Part shown: positions 8,828 through 17,794 of the stretch, piece by piece | Layout: every line of letters starts with the position of its first letter | Position numbering within the stretch: position 1 is the first letter of the stretch | Assembly (NCBI RefSeq): GCF_036248255.1 | Contig: NZ_CP109178.1 | Span: forward strand, 7,941,001-8,005,000 | Reading direction: 5' to 3' | DNA from: Streptomyces sp. NBC_01717 | Lineage (GTDB): Bacteria; Actinomycetota; Actinomycetes; Streptomycetales; Streptomycetaceae | DNA length: 64,000 nucleotides | Program-made: the position numbers and the translations under genes | The notes under the pieces: model-generated | What the model was told of the DNA's origin: nothing | Database searches by the model: none | Seen by the model: only the letters and a program-made list of their open reading frames with translations

Positions 8828-11323
8828 TCACATCGCGTGGGGCAGGGCGAGTTCGGTCCAGATGGTCTTGCCGTTCGTGGTGTAACGGGTGCCCCAGCGT
8901 TGGGTGAGCTGGGCGACGAGGAACAGGCCGCGGCCGCCCTCGTCGTCCGCTCCGGCGCGACGCAGATGAGGAGAAGTGCTGCTGCTGTCGGAGACCTCGC
9001 AGATGAGGTTGGAGTTGCGGATCAGCCGAAGCCCGATCGGCGGGAGGCCGTAGCGGATGGCGTTGGTGACCAGTTCGCTGACGACCAGTTCGGCGATGAA
9101 CGAGATCTCTTCCAGACCCCACTCGGTCAGCTTCCGCGCGGCCAGGGACCGGGCATCCATGACGACCGCCGGGTCGGCGGCCAGGTCCCAGGAGGCGACG
9201 CGGTCCGCGCCCAGGGCGTGGGTGCGGGCGAGCAGGAGCGCGACGTCGTCCGGTGGCCGCAGGGGGAGCAGGGTGGCGGCCACCTGGTCGCAGATCTGCT
9301 CGAGCGGGCGGTCGGGGTGGGACAGGCTGCGCCGCAGTGCCTGAAGTCCGACGTCGATGTCGGGGTCCCGTCCCAGGAGGAGTCCGTTGGTATAGAGGGC
9401 GAGCACGGTTCCGTCCGCGAGATCCAGCTCGGCGGTCTCGAAGGGCAGGCCGCCCAGGCCCAGCGGCGGGCCCGCGGGCAGGCGCGGGAACTCGACGGTG
9501 CCGTCGGGGTGCACCACCGCGGGCGGGTAGTGGCCGGCGGAGGCCAGCGTGCAGCGTCGCTCGACCGGGTCGTAGACCGCGTACAGGCAGGTGGTCCCGG
9601 TGACGGTACCGCCGGTCGGCGGGGAGCCGGAGGAACCGTCCTCCTCGGCGAGCCGGACCGCCAGGTCGTCGAGGTGCGTGAGCAGCTCGTCCGGGGGTAC
9701 GTCGAGGTCGGCGAGGGTGTTCACGGCGGTACGCAGCCGCCCCATGGTGGCGGAGGCGTGTATGCCGTGTCCGGGGACGTCGCCGACGACCAGGGCGACT
9801 CGGGCGCCGGAGAGCGGGATGACATCGAACCAGTCGCCTCCCACGTCGCTCTCCGCGCCGGCGGGTCGGTAGTGTGCGGCGACCTCGACGGCGTGGAGCT
9901 CGGGCAGCTCGCTGGGGAGCAGTCTGCGTTGCAGGGCCAGGGAGGCGGCGCTTTCGCGGGTGTAGCGGCGGGCGTTGTCGATGCACACGGCGGCGCGGGA
10001 GGCCAGCTCCGCGGAGAGGGTGAGGTCCTCGTCGTCGAACGGGTCCGGTTGCTGCCACCGGTAGAAGCTGGCCACGCCCATCAGGACGTTCCGGGCGGCC
10101 AGCGGTACCACCATCAGGGAGTGCGCGCCGGCGGCTCGGATTCCCACGATTCGCCGGGCATCGTCCCGCAACCAGTCGGCGGTGAAGTCAAGTCTGGCGA
10201 CGAGGCGGGCTTCGAGGTCGGCCATGCAACGGGCCTGCGGCGAAGAAGAGGCGAACCGGCTCAGCTCGCCGACCGCGTACGCCGCCCGGGAATGCCCGCG
10301 CCAAGTGGACCGAAATGCCGCGCGGCGCAGCGTGACGCTGTCTTCGACCGGACCCGGCCGGGGCGCCTCGCCCTGCACGACGGCGTCCAGCAGATCGACG
10401 GTGACGGTGTCGGCCAAACGGGGGACGGCCACCGCGGCCAGTTCCTGCGCGGTCCGCATGACGTCCAGGGTGGTGCCGATGCGCAGACTGGCCTCGTTGA
10501 GCAGAGCCCTCCGTTCCTGGGCCCGGTAACTGGCGGTGACGTCGATGACCGCGTGGCACAGCCCGAGGACGGCTCCGGCCGGGTCCTGGAGCCGGAAGGT
10601 ACTGGTGGACCACACATGCTCGTGTTCCGGGTCGGCCACGGTGCGCCCACGGTGCACGAAATCCATGGTCGGGACGCCGGTGTCCAGGACCTGCTGCATC
10701 TGCGCCTCGATGGCCTCGGCGCTCAGCCCCGGCAGTGCCACCCCGATCCGCTTGCCCAGCCGTTCCTCCGTCGGTGTGCCGGTCATGCGCTCCAGGGCCA
10801 CATTGCGCCGTACGCAGCGCAGTCCGGTATCGGTGACCAGCAGGCCGACGGGCGACTGGGAGAAGAGTCCCTCCATGACCGCCCGGTCGCCTTCCCAGCG
10901 GCGCATCTGGGCTGCCTCGACGGCCAGGACCACCCAGTGCGGCGCGGTCCCGGGGCTTTCGGGGCCGGTCGAGGGGTACGCCCACAGGACCAGCTCCAGC
11001 AGTCGGCCGTCCCCGCAGCGCACGGTCACGACGGCGGACCGTACCTCCGGTGCCCCTCGCAGTGCGCGCTGTGCCGCGGCGGCTGCGGCCGGCTCGGGCC
11101 GGGCGAGCAGTTCGGTGGCGGGACGGCCCAGGACCTGGGCCGTCGGACGGCCCAGCAGCTGTTCGGCGGCCGGGCTCCATCGGACGACGACACCTCGGGA
11201 ATCCAGCACAGCGGTCGCCGCGACCTCGGCGCCGACGACCACGTCGGCGCCGACGACCGCATCACTCCCCAGGCCGTCACCGGTGTCCCGTGCCATCCGC
11301 GCCGTCCCACAGCTTCCGATCAT
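8828..11323 (-). CDS. PAS/GAF-SpoIIE phosphatase with C-terminal HATPase domain (RsbU-like)
   Basis: A multi-domain stress-signalling protein, 831 aa. In order: an N-terminal PAS (AVLDSRGVVVRW), a second PAS (about 130-250), a GAF domain (about 260-420), a SpoIIE/PP2C phosphatase (GGDWFDVIPL, VGDVPGHGI, ALYTNGLL) and an RsbW-type ATPase (ELVVSELVTNAIRYG, DEGGRGLFLVAQL). Such proteins switch anti-sigma-factor antagonists by dephosphorylation and may also carry the kinase activity in the same chain. GAGGG lies 8 bases before the ATG at 11323; an ATG at 11296 is an alternative. A paralogue with the same layout is at 59927. Partner sigma factors are not evident nearby. Confidence 0.85.
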   Translation of the reverse strand: MIGSCGTARMARDTGDGLGSDAVVGADVVVGAEVAATAVLDSRGVVVRWSPAAEQLLGRPTAQVLGRPATELLARPEPAAAAAAQRALRGAPEVRSAVVTVRCGDGRLLELVLWAYPSTGPESPGTAPHWVVLAVEAAQMRRWEGDRAVMEGLFSQSPVGLLVTDTGLRCVRRNVALERMTGTPTEERLGKRIGVALPGLSAEAIEAQMQQVLDTGVPTMDFVHRGRTVADPEHEHVWSTSTFRLQDPAGAVLGLCHAVIDVTASYRAQERRALLNEASLRIGTTLDVMRTAQELAAVAVPRLADTVTVDLLDAVVQGEAPRPGPVEDSVTLRRAAFRSTWRGHSRAAYAVGELSRFASSSPQARCMADLEARLVARLDFTADWLRDDARRIVGIRAAGAHSLMVVPLAARNVLMGVASFYRWQQPDPFDDEDLTLSAELASRAAVCIDNARRYTRESAASLALQRRLLPSELPELHAVEVAAHYRPAGAESDVGGDWFDVIPLSGARVALVVGDVPGHGIHASATMGRLRTAVNTLADLDVPPDELLTHLDDLAVRLAEEDGSSGSPPTGGTVTGTTCLYAVYDPVERRCTLASAGHYPPAVVHPDGTVEFPRLPAGPPLGLGGLPFETAELDLADGTVLALYTNGLLLGRDPDIDVGLQALRRSLSHPDRPLEQICDQVAATLLPLRPPDDVALLLARTHALGADRVASWDLAADPAVVMDARSLAARKLTEWGLEEISFIAELVVSELVTNAIRYGLPPIGLRLIRNSNLICEVSDSSSTSPHLRRAGADDEGGRGLFLVAQLTQRWGTRYTTNGKTIWTELALPHAM

Positions 11324-11656
11324 GGCCGCAGCCCTCGTCGGCAGCGTATTCCCGATCCGATGGAAGCGCTCCGTACGGGCTGTGCCCGGAGTACACAGCC
11401 GGGGCACGCGCGGCTGCGCATCGACAGCGCTCGGCGCACCGGTCCAGCGCCGAATGATCACTGGTGGTCATGCCGCCCCCAGAGGTCGTCGGGGGTTGAC
11501 CCGGCATGGGGCCGGCGGGTCGTCGGTCACCGAAACCGCCCGCCAGCCCACTGAGCGGACGGTGCACAACCCACCTCGCCGCGGAGTGCCCCACGTGCGA
11601 GCGCAGACCTCGGTCTCGGTGAGCGCGCGGCGACGTGCCTCTGCCGTGGTACGCCT
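11324..11656. other. Intergenic region before the 8-bp repeat array
   Basis: About 330 bases between the divergent phosphatase and DUF4232 genes. No gene is supported, and overlapping frames are open on both strands only because the repeat array removes stops. The promoter of the phosphatase should be here. Confidence 0.4.
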
Positions 11657-11768
11657 GCCCTGCTGCCCTGCTGCCCTGCTGCCCTGCTGCCCTGCTGCCC
11701 TGCTGCCCTGCTGCCCTGCTGCCCTGCTGCCCTGCTGCCCTGCTGCCCTGCTGCCCTGCTGCCCTGCT
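11657..11768. repeat. Tandem octanucleotide repeat, 14 copies of GCCCTGCT
   Basis: Fourteen uninterrupted, identical copies of GCCCTGCT, with partial units on both sides. Eight is not a multiple of three, so each frame cycles through all phases and stays open, reading LLPCCPAA-type octapeptides on one strand and QQGSRAAG-type on the other. I treat it as non-coding. It lies about 170 bp upstream of the DUF4232 operon start, where copy-number change could alter expression. Confidence 0.95.
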
Positions 11769-11941
11769 GCGAGCCGCGCCGCACCCTCGCACCCTGCCCA
11801 AGTCCCGCTGCGGCGCTCAGGCTTTGACGTTTCTTTACAACCCGGTGCGGTGCCACGTCGTCTCTGTTCGCGAATCCCGGATCGGCCGGCCCGGTGTCCG
11901 CCCATGAGGCCGGCGGCCGACGTGAGGAGAGGGAGCAGGAC

Positions 11942-12664
11942 ATGCGCAAGGGACCACTCGCCGCCGGTGCGGCGGTCGCAGTCGTCGCCGTGTTCACCGT
12001 CGTCCCCGCGACGGCGGCCATGCCCGTACAAGAGGCATCCAGCACTCCGATGTGCGCGACCTCGCAGTTGACGGGTTCGCTCGGCGCCGGCGACGCCGGC
12101 GCGGGGAACCTCTACCGCTACCTGGTGCTGACCAACCACAGTTCGACAACCTGCCACCTCACCGGCTTCCCCGGTGTGTCGCTGTTGGACGCCTCCGGGC
12201 GGCAGATCGGTCCGGCCGCGACCCGCGAGCACACGTCGTACGAGCCGGTGGTACTGAAGCCTGGCGGCTCGGCCAGCGACACCATCCACACCGTCAACCA
12301 CCAGGGCACCTGCCTTCCCACCTCCACCCAGGTGCGGGTCTACCCACCCGGCAACACCGCGTCGCTGGTCCTTGCCGGCGAGATCGCCAACTGCCACAGC
12401 GTGCTGAGCATCACGCCGCTCGCCGCGGGCACCGGCGGCAACCCGGCGGGTTCCTTGCCGAGCAGCGGCGGCACCGGCGGATCAGGGTCCGGCGGGCAGG
12501 TCACCGCCGTGCCCAGCGGTGCACCGGACACCGGGATGGCCGCCACCTCCCCCGACGGGGCCCATCCGGGCCGGGCCCTCGGTGCAGCAGCGGGCGGAGT
12601 GCTGGCACTCGGTGGTGCCGGGTTCGCGGTCGCGCTGCGGCGCCGGACGTGGGTCCGGGGCTGA
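11942..12664 (+). CDS. DUF4232 cell-wall-anchored surface protein
   Basis: A 240-aa exported protein. A signal peptide (MRKGPLAAG, hydrophobic, ATAA) is followed by one DUF4232 domain (about 35-165) with Cys pairs (MCATSQL, TCHLTGFPG, GTCLPTS, ANCHS) that could form disulfides. A Gly/Ser-rich linker then leads to APDTG, a hydrophobic segment and RRR, the layout of a sortase sorting signal. The next gene is a class F sortase, its probable partner. AGGAG precedes the ATG. DUF4232 has no established molecular function. Its domain is closely similar to that of the membrane protein at 13859. Confidence 0.85.
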   Translation: MRKGPLAAGAAVAVVAVFTVVPATAAMPVQEASSTPMCATSQLTGSLGAGDAGAGNLYRYLVLTNHSSTTCHLTGFPGVSLLDASGRQIGPAATREHTSYEPVVLKPGGSASDTIHTVNHQGTCLPTSTQVRVYPPGNTASLVLAGEIANCHSVLSITPLAAGTGGNPAGSLPSSGGTGGSGSGGQVTAVPSGAPDTGMAATSPDGAHPGRALGAAAGGVLALGGAGFAVALRRRTWVRG

Positions 12665-12667
12665 GCT

Positions 12668-13321
12668 TTGATCGCCTTCGCCCCGCCCTCGCGTCGGCTC
12701 CGTCACCGTACGGCGACCGTGCTCACTGCCGCCGCTCTCACACTCGTCTGCGGCTGTACGCCGACTGCACCCGCCCCCGAGGCATCCTCCAGCAGTGCCG
12801 CGTTCTCCGCGCCGCCCGGCACCACCCCCGCGGCGCCGTCGGCAGCGGTCCGCGCCATGGCGCGCTCACTCCCCGAGCGGCTTCGCATCCCGTTGATCGG
12901 CGTCGACACCGCCGTGATGCCCCTGGGCCTGCTCGCCGACGGTGAGGTGGCCGTACCGCCGATCGCCGCACACGCACCCGCGGGCTGGTACGACGGCTCG
13001 CCGACGCCCGGCCAGACGGGGCCGTCGGTGATCCTCGGTCACGTCACCGTCGGCAGGTACGGGGACGGGGTCTTCAAGCAACTGCCCCGGTTACGTGCGG
13101 GCGACCGGGTGTCGGTCACCCGCATGGACGGCTCGGTGGCGACGTTTTCCGTGGACTCGGTGCAGACGGTGGCCAAAACAAGATTCCCGACGCAGCGTGT
13201 GTACGGGAACGTCGACCACCCGGCGCTGCGTCTCATCACCTGCGGCGGCACCCGGGTCGGCGCAGCCGGCGGCTACTCGGACAACGTCATCGTCTACGCC
13301 TCGCTGGTCGCCGCGTCGTGA
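12668..13321 (+). CDS. Class F sortase
   Basis: A 217-aa sortase, class F by motif. A basic N-terminus and hydrophobic segment (to about residue 32) hold it in the membrane. The catalytic His is in ILGHV (His125) and the Cys in LITCGG (Cys192). The Arg expected near the last strand is not obvious: the equivalent stretch reads GGYSDNVIVYA. It would attach the APDTG-bearing protein encoded 3 bases upstream, or transfer it to another acceptor. The start codon is TTG. The stop overlaps the sigma-factor GTG by 4 bases, implying coupled translation. Confidence 0.85.
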   Translation: MIAFAPPSRRLRHRTATVLTAAALTLVCGCTPTAPAPEASSSSAAFSAPPGTTPAAPSAAVRAMARSLPERLRIPLIGVDTAVMPLGLLADGEVAVPPIAAHAPAGWYDGSPTPGQTGPSVILGHVTVGRYGDGVFKQLPRLRAGDRVSVTRMDGSVATFSVDSVQTVAKTRFPTQRVYGNVDHPALRLITCGGTRVGAAGGYSDNVIVYASLVAAS

Positions 13322-13875
13322 GCGGGGAGCAGGCAGCCGCCTTGCCGGGCGGCACGACGGGTGTCACGACAGGAAGGAGGCGAGCGGCCATCCGGTCCCA
13401 GGAGCGCGCGGCCTCCGAACTGTTCGCGGCCGTCTACCCGCGGCTGGCCGGCTGGGTGCGCCGGCTGGTGGAGGACGACGAGACCGCGCACGAGATCGCC
13501 GCGGAGGCGTTCACCCGCCTGTGGGCGCGCTGGGCCAGGGTCGAGGAGCCCAGCGGTTTCCTCTACGTGACCGCGGCGAATCTGGTCCGCGACCACTGGC
13601 GCAAACTGGAGCGTGAACGCGGGGCCATGCGCCGTGTCTCCGCCCAGGAACAGCAAAAGCAGCACCACGAGACCGATCCTTCCGTACGCATGCTGGTGCA
13701 GTCGCTGCCCGCGCGGCTGCGCAACCCGGCTCTGCTGTACTACTACGCCGATCTGCCGGTACGCGAGGTGGCCAGGCTGCTGGGCCGCAGGGAGGGAACC
13801 ATCAAGGCCGATCTGCACGCGGCCCGCGAACTGCTCCGCGCCGAGCTCGGGGGACACCATGACCGGATCGCCTGA
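13318..13875 (+). CDS. ECF-type sigma-70 family sigma factor
   Basis: A 185-aa group 4 sigma factor. Region 2 runs from about residue 35 (ELFAAVYPRLAGWVRRL) through the core-binding AEAFTRLWARW, and region 4 carries the helix-turn-helix LPVREVARLLGRREGTIK. There is no region 1 or 3. It starts with GTG overlapping the sortase stop, and its end overlaps the next gene by 17 bases, so the four genes look like one transcript. The membrane protein encoded next is the natural candidate anti-sigma factor. Target promoters are unknown; the operon itself is a likely target. Confidence 0.85.
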   Translation: MSGEQAAALPGGTTGVTTGRRRAAIRSQERAASELFAAVYPRLAGWVRRLVEDDETAHEIAAEAFTRLWARWARVEEPSGFLYVTAANLVRDHWRKLERERGAMRRVSAQEQQKQHHETDPSVRMLVQSLPARLRNPALLYYYADLPVREVARLLGRREGTIKADLHAARELLRAELGGHHDRIA

Positions 13876-14725
13876 CGACCGTGAGGACGGCGACCTGACC
13901 GGACGGCTGGATGCCGACCGGCCCGACCCGCTGGAGCCGCTGCTGCGCCCGCCGGCCACCTACCTGGTCACTCCGCCCGGCGCCTTCCACCGCATCCGCC
14001 GCCGGGCCGCACGCCGCAGGCGGGCCCGGGCGGTGATGGTTGCCGCGGCCGCCGCCGCGGTGCTCGGCGGGGCCCCGTACCTGGTCGGGGCGATCTCCAC
14101 GAACGGTGGCGACGAGCTGGTCGTACCCACCGCCACCGGTACGCGGACCGGCCCGGGACCGCACTCGCACTCGCCCAGCCCCGCCACCCCACCGTCCAGT
14201 ACTTCGCCCCCGACCGTCCCGACGCCCACCCACCGCCCGCCGGGCGACCCGTCCGCCGGCACAACCGGCCCGTCCGGCCGCACAGTCGGCCCGTCCGCTC
14301 GCACGCCGGGGACCTCACCGATGTGCACCGCTTCGCAGCTCACCGTCTCGCTCGGCGGCGGCGACGCGGGTGCGGGCAATCTCTACCGGTACCTCGTGCT
14401 CACGAACCGCACGTCCGGTGCGTGCCAGGTCTCCGGCTACCCGGGGCTGTCCCTGCTGGACGCGGGCGGAGAGCAGATCGGCGCGCCGGCGACCCGCGAC
14501 CGCAAAACGTACGCACCGGTGGTCCTGGAGCCCGGCGGCTCCGCGAGCGTCACGATCCACACCATCAACCGGCAGGGGGAGTGCCTGCCCACGTCGGCGC
14601 AGTTGCGGATCTATCCCCCGGGCGACACCGCCTCGCTGGTGATCCCGGGAGAGATCACCAATTGCGACGACCGATTCAGCGTCACGCCGTTCGCCGCCGG
14701 CACGTCAGGGAACCCGTCGGCCTGA
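13859..14725 (+). CDS. Membrane protein with extracellular DUF4232 domain, candidate anti-sigma factor
   Basis: A 288-aa protein with three parts: a cytoplasmic N-terminus of about 55 residues ending in a very basic run (RIRRRAARRRRAR), one membrane segment (VMVAAAAAAVLGGAPYLVG), then a Pro/Thr/Ser-rich stalk and an outer DUF4232 domain (from MCTASQLTVSLGG). The outer domain is strongly similar to that of the anchored protein at 11942 (shared DAGAGNLYRYLVLTN, PGGSAS). No zinc-binding anti-sigma motif is visible, so the anti-sigma role is inferred from position and topology. It overlaps the sigma-factor gene, which implies coupled synthesis. Confidence 0.75.
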   Translation: MTGSPDDREDGDLTGRLDADRPDPLEPLLRPPATYLVTPPGAFHRIRRRAARRRRARAVMVAAAAAAVLGGAPYLVGAISTNGGDELVVPTATGTRTGPGPHSHSPSPATPPSSTSPPTVPTPTHRPPGDPSAGTTGPSGRTVGPSARTPGTSPMCTASQLTVSLGGGDAGAGNLYRYLVLTNRTSGACQVSGYPGLSLLDAGGEQIGAPATRDRKTYAPVVLEPGGSASVTIHTINRQGECLPTSAQLRIYPPGDTASLVIPGEITNCDDRFSVTPFAAGTSGNPSA

Positions 14726-14842
14726 CGAAGCGGCACCCGATCGGGCATCCAGGCTTCGCACCCCGACTGCGGTACTGTGCTGCCCGCCCAAGTGGTTGAG
14801 GATGCAACTGATGCTGGTGCGGCGGGGCAGCAGCGACGAGAG

Positions 14843-14875
14843 GGCGACGGGCTGTTCAGGCGACGGGCTGTTCAG
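14843..14875. repeat. 16-bp tandem duplication
   Basis: GGCGACGGGCTGTTCA occurs twice back to back (14843-14858, 14859-14874) in the convergent gap between the DUF4232 and kinase genes. A small inverted repeat (14880-14885 with 14892-14897) follows and may be a weak terminator. Confidence 0.7.
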
Positions 14876-14950
14876 CTGCCGGCTCATCGGCGAGCCGTTC
14901 GTGGCAGCGCCGCGCCGCGCGCCGATCGACCAGGGATTACGGGACAGCAC

Positions 14951-16834
14951 TCAGGCCGCGTTGCGCCACACCGTCACGTCCAGGGTGGCGGACGTCGTCC
15001 CCGACGAGCCCCGATACGTCACGAGCCCCACGTGCCCCGTACCGCTGATGACGCACATCTGCTGGCCCAGGGCCAGGTCCTTGACCCAGATGTAGCTCTT
15101 GTAGCCGGTCGCCGCCCTGCACGCCTCCAGGCTCCCCTGCCGCCCCGCGGGCAGCAGGGCAAGGGAGCTTCCGGAGGTGGTGCCGGGGGCGAGCACCGCG
15201 CCCGAGGAGTAGACGGCGTACGTGAGATCCTCGTCAGCGCTCCCGGCGTCCGCCTTGGACCGCACTGGGGTGTCCGTCAGATACAGGTCATGGCTCGCCG
15301 TCATCCGGATCCCGGTGTACGTCACCGAGGCAGGGGCTTTCGGGGCCGCGGGCTTGCTGGGCGCGGCGGTCGCGGGAGCCGGGCCAGCGGCCCGCGTGGG
15401 GGTTGCGGGCCCCGAAGGGCTGGGCTGCGGAGCGGGCTTGGTGGGCTTGGGCGTCTTCGAGGCTTCGGCGGAAGGGGAGCCGGACGTCGACGGCGGCGCC
15501 TCGGCGACAGGAGCCGACTGCGACACGGCCGCGTCCTGCGCCCGGTGGTCACTCTTGTCGCCGTCGGCCGGGACGAGCAGCAGCGCGGCGGTCGCCCCGC
15601 AGGCGACGAGTACGACGGCGGCCGCCGACAGCATCCAGACGCGGGCCCTGCGGCCCGTGCGGTTCGCGGCCACCGACGCGGTCGCGGCACCGGCCGGATC
15701 CTGTGGCTGCGGCCCGCGCGGCGGAGCGTACGCACCCGGCACGGCCTGAGACCCCATCACGAACGGCCCCGGCAGGACGGCATGGGACGGCTCGGTGGGG
15801 GTGTAGCTCCGCGCGGGCCCGAAACCGCCGGGGCCGTGCGTGCGTGGGTCCGCCCCCGCCCGGGCTTGATCGGCCCCTTCGGTCCGAGCCGCGATCCCCG
15901 CCGCCAACTCACCCGGCAGCCACGCTCCGGACGTGAACCGCACATCGTCACCGCGAGTCGCCCGGATCGTCTGAACCGAGCGTATGACCGCCTCGACGGA
16001 AGGCCTCTCGGCGGCGGGCTTGCGCAGACACCGCGCCACCAATTCCCGTATCTCCCCCGGCACATGGCTGAGGTCGGGCTCCTCGTGCACCACCCGGTAG
16101 AGCACCGCGTGCGGTTCCCCGTCCCCGAAGGCGGCACCGCCCGTCGCGGCGAACACGGCGGTCTGTCCCAGCGCGAACACATCGGCCGAGGCGGCGGCCT
16201 CCCCGCCGAGCACCTGCTCCGGCGCCATATAGGCGACCGTGCCGAGGGCCGTACCGCTCTGCGTCACCGACGTGGTATCCGCAGCCCTCGCGACACCGAA
16301 GTCGATGACACGCGGCCCGTCCGAAGCGAGCAGGACGTTCGACGGTTTGAGGTCCCGGTGCACGATGCCCTCGCGGTGCACCGCCTGCAGGGCCTCCGCG
16401 ACACCGGCGATCAGCCGCAGCACGGTGTCGACGGGCAGTGGCCCGTGGTCACGCACCGCATCGGCGAGGGACGGCCCCGGCACATAGGCGGTCGCACACC
16501 ACGGCATGGACCCCTCGGTGTCGCTGTCCACGACCGGAGCCGTATAGAGCCCGTGGACCCGGCTCGCCGCCGCCACCTCGGCCCGGAACCGCTTGCGGAA
16601 CTCGGCGCTCTCGGCCAGCTCCGGACGGATGACCTTGACCGCGACGGCCCGCCCGCCCGGCGTGTGCGAGAGATAGACCCGCCCCATGCCGCCGGACCCG
16701 AGCCGCGCCATCAGCCGGTAGCCGCCCACGATCCGAGGATCGCCGTCCTCCAGCGACTGGAAATTCGCCGTGTCCGGCCCACCGTTGCTCAACACGCGCC
16801 ACTCCACCCCCGTGATCCGCTCTGTGGCTCCCAT
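14951..16834 (-). CDS. Membrane serine/threonine protein kinase (PknB type)
   Basis: A Hanks-type kinase, 627 aa. Within the catalytic domain (about 35-300) are GSGGMGRVY (46-54), the ATP-anchoring Lys in AVKV (Lys67), HRDLKPSN (159-166), DFGVAR (178-183) and APEQ. A Pro-rich linker leads to one membrane helix (about 393-415) and an outer region of roughly 200 residues. That region has no PASTA repeats, and its tail with paired Cys may sense a ligand. The start is ambiguous: a GTG at 16795 has a better-spaced GGAG than the ATG used here. It is monocistronic. Confidence 0.88.
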   Translation of the reverse strand: MGATERITGVEWRVLSNGGPDTANFQSLEDGDPRIVGGYRLMARLGSGGMGRVYLSHTPGGRAVAVKVIRPELAESAEFRKRFRAEVAAASRVHGLYTAPVVDSDTEGSMPWCATAYVPGPSLADAVRDHGPLPVDTVLRLIAGVAEALQAVHREGIVHRDLKPSNVLLASDGPRVIDFGVARAADTTSVTQSGTALGTVAYMAPEQVLGGEAAASADVFALGQTAVFAATGGAAFGDGEPHAVLYRVVHEEPDLSHVPGEIRELVARCLRKPAAERPSVEAVIRSVQTIRATRGDDVRFTSGAWLPGELAAGIAARTEGADQARAGADPRTHGPGGFGPARSYTPTEPSHAVLPGPFVMGSQAVPGAYAPPRGPQPQDPAGAATASVAANRTGRRARVWMLSAAAVVLVACGATAALLLVPADGDKSDHRAQDAAVSQSAPVAEAPPSTSGSPSAEASKTPKPTKPAPQPSPSGPATPTRAAGPAPATAAPSKPAAPKAPASVTYTGIRMTASHDLYLTDTPVRSKADAGSADEDLTYAVYSSGAVLAPGTTSGSSLALLPAGRQGSLEACRAATGYKSYIWVKDLALGQQMCVISGTGHVGLVTYRGSSGTTSATLDVTVWRNAA

Positions 16835-17053
16835 TGCATCACGCGGCCCTCGCGTCCCGTCCCAGGGTCCGTCGAGTACCCGTCAGGAGAACGCCGCCGG
16901 CCACGGGCCGCGGCGAACGAGGTGCGGGGCACCACGCCACCTGATGTCACGGGAGGCGACCGTACCGCCTGGTACGACAGCCAAGGCGCCGGTGCGGCGT
17001 TCGGATCCCCATCGTTCACGGCCCGGCCGGCGGACGGGGCGCAGGGGATCGAC

Positions 17054-17794
17054 TCAGGCCGGCTTGCGCCACACGGAGATGTGCTTCGCGGAGTCCTGGG
17101 CGAACGGCGCCCTGTCCCAGTCCGCGACGCGCAGTTCCAGCTCCAGCCCCGCGATCCGTGCCATGAGGTCGAGTTCCGCCGGCCACGCGTACCGGTGCCG
17201 GGAGCTGCCGCGGCGGTAGCGGCCGTCGTCGCCGTCGCGGGTGAGGTGGTGCGAGACGAGGATCTGTTCGACCAGGTCGAAGGTGTCGAAGCCGAGATGC
17301 CGCTCGGAGACGTCGAACGGTACCGCGACCTGTCCAGGCGGCAGGAACCGCAGTGGCGGCACGCCCAACTCGATGACGAACCGGCCGCCGGGCGTCAGGT
17401 GCCGTGCGGCGTTTCGGAAGCACTCGACCTGCTCGTCCTGCGTGAGCAGGTTCGTGATGGTGTTGTAGACGAGATAGACCAGGGCGAACTTGCCGGGGAC
17501 GGTGGTCGTGGCCATGTCCCCGAGTGCGACCGGGAGGGCGTCCTCGTCGATCTTGCCTCGCAGAACCGCTGCCATGTGTTCGGACAGTTCGATGCCCACT
17601 ACCGGCACGCCGCGTTCCCGGAGGGGGACGCCCACTCGTCCGGTTCCGATGGCGAATTCCAGTGCCCGGCCGTCTCCGGCGAGTTTGGCGAGGAAGTCGA
17701 GAGTCGGACCGAGAACAGCGCCCGAGGACATCTCGTGTTCCTCTGCGTCGTAGCGGTCGGCGGTCGCACGGGTCCACAGCTCACTGCTCGTCAC
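17054..17794 (-). CDS. Class I SAM-dependent methyltransferase
   Basis: A 246-aa methyltransferase. The SAM-binding motif I is ALEFAIGTGRVG (about residues 44-55), the acidic end of beta-2 is VVGIELS, motif II lies in ALVYLVYNTI and motif III in LTPGGRFVIEL. No substrate-specific domain is recognisable, so the acceptor is unknown. The GTG start has only a weak ribosome site. There are no functionally linked neighbours. Confidence 0.8.
   Translation of the reverse strand: MTSSELWTRATADRYDAEEHEMSSGAVLGPTLDFLAKLAGDGRALEFAIGTGRVGVPLRERGVPVVGIELSEHMAAVLRGKIDEDALPVALGDMATTTVPGKFALVYLVYNTITNLLTQDEQVECFRNAARHLTPGGRFVIELGVPPLRFLPPGQVAVPFDVSERHLGFDTFDLVEQILVSHHLTRDGDDGRYRRGSSRHRYAWPAELDLMARIAGLELELRVADWDRAPFAQDSAKHISVWRKPA

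Noticed and set aside
8837..11554. A 905-codon open frame opposite the phosphatase gene
   Set aside because: Mirror frame of a protein with five recognisable domains; no ribosome site and no homology pattern.
11657..11768. Possible CRISPR array
   Set aside because: The repeats are contiguous 8-mers with no spacers and no cas genes are nearby.
11527..12045. Reading frames through the 8-bp repeat encoding QQGSRAAG-type repeats
   Set aside because: All frames are open on both strands because of repeat length, so openness is not evidence of coding; no start or ribosome site is convincing.
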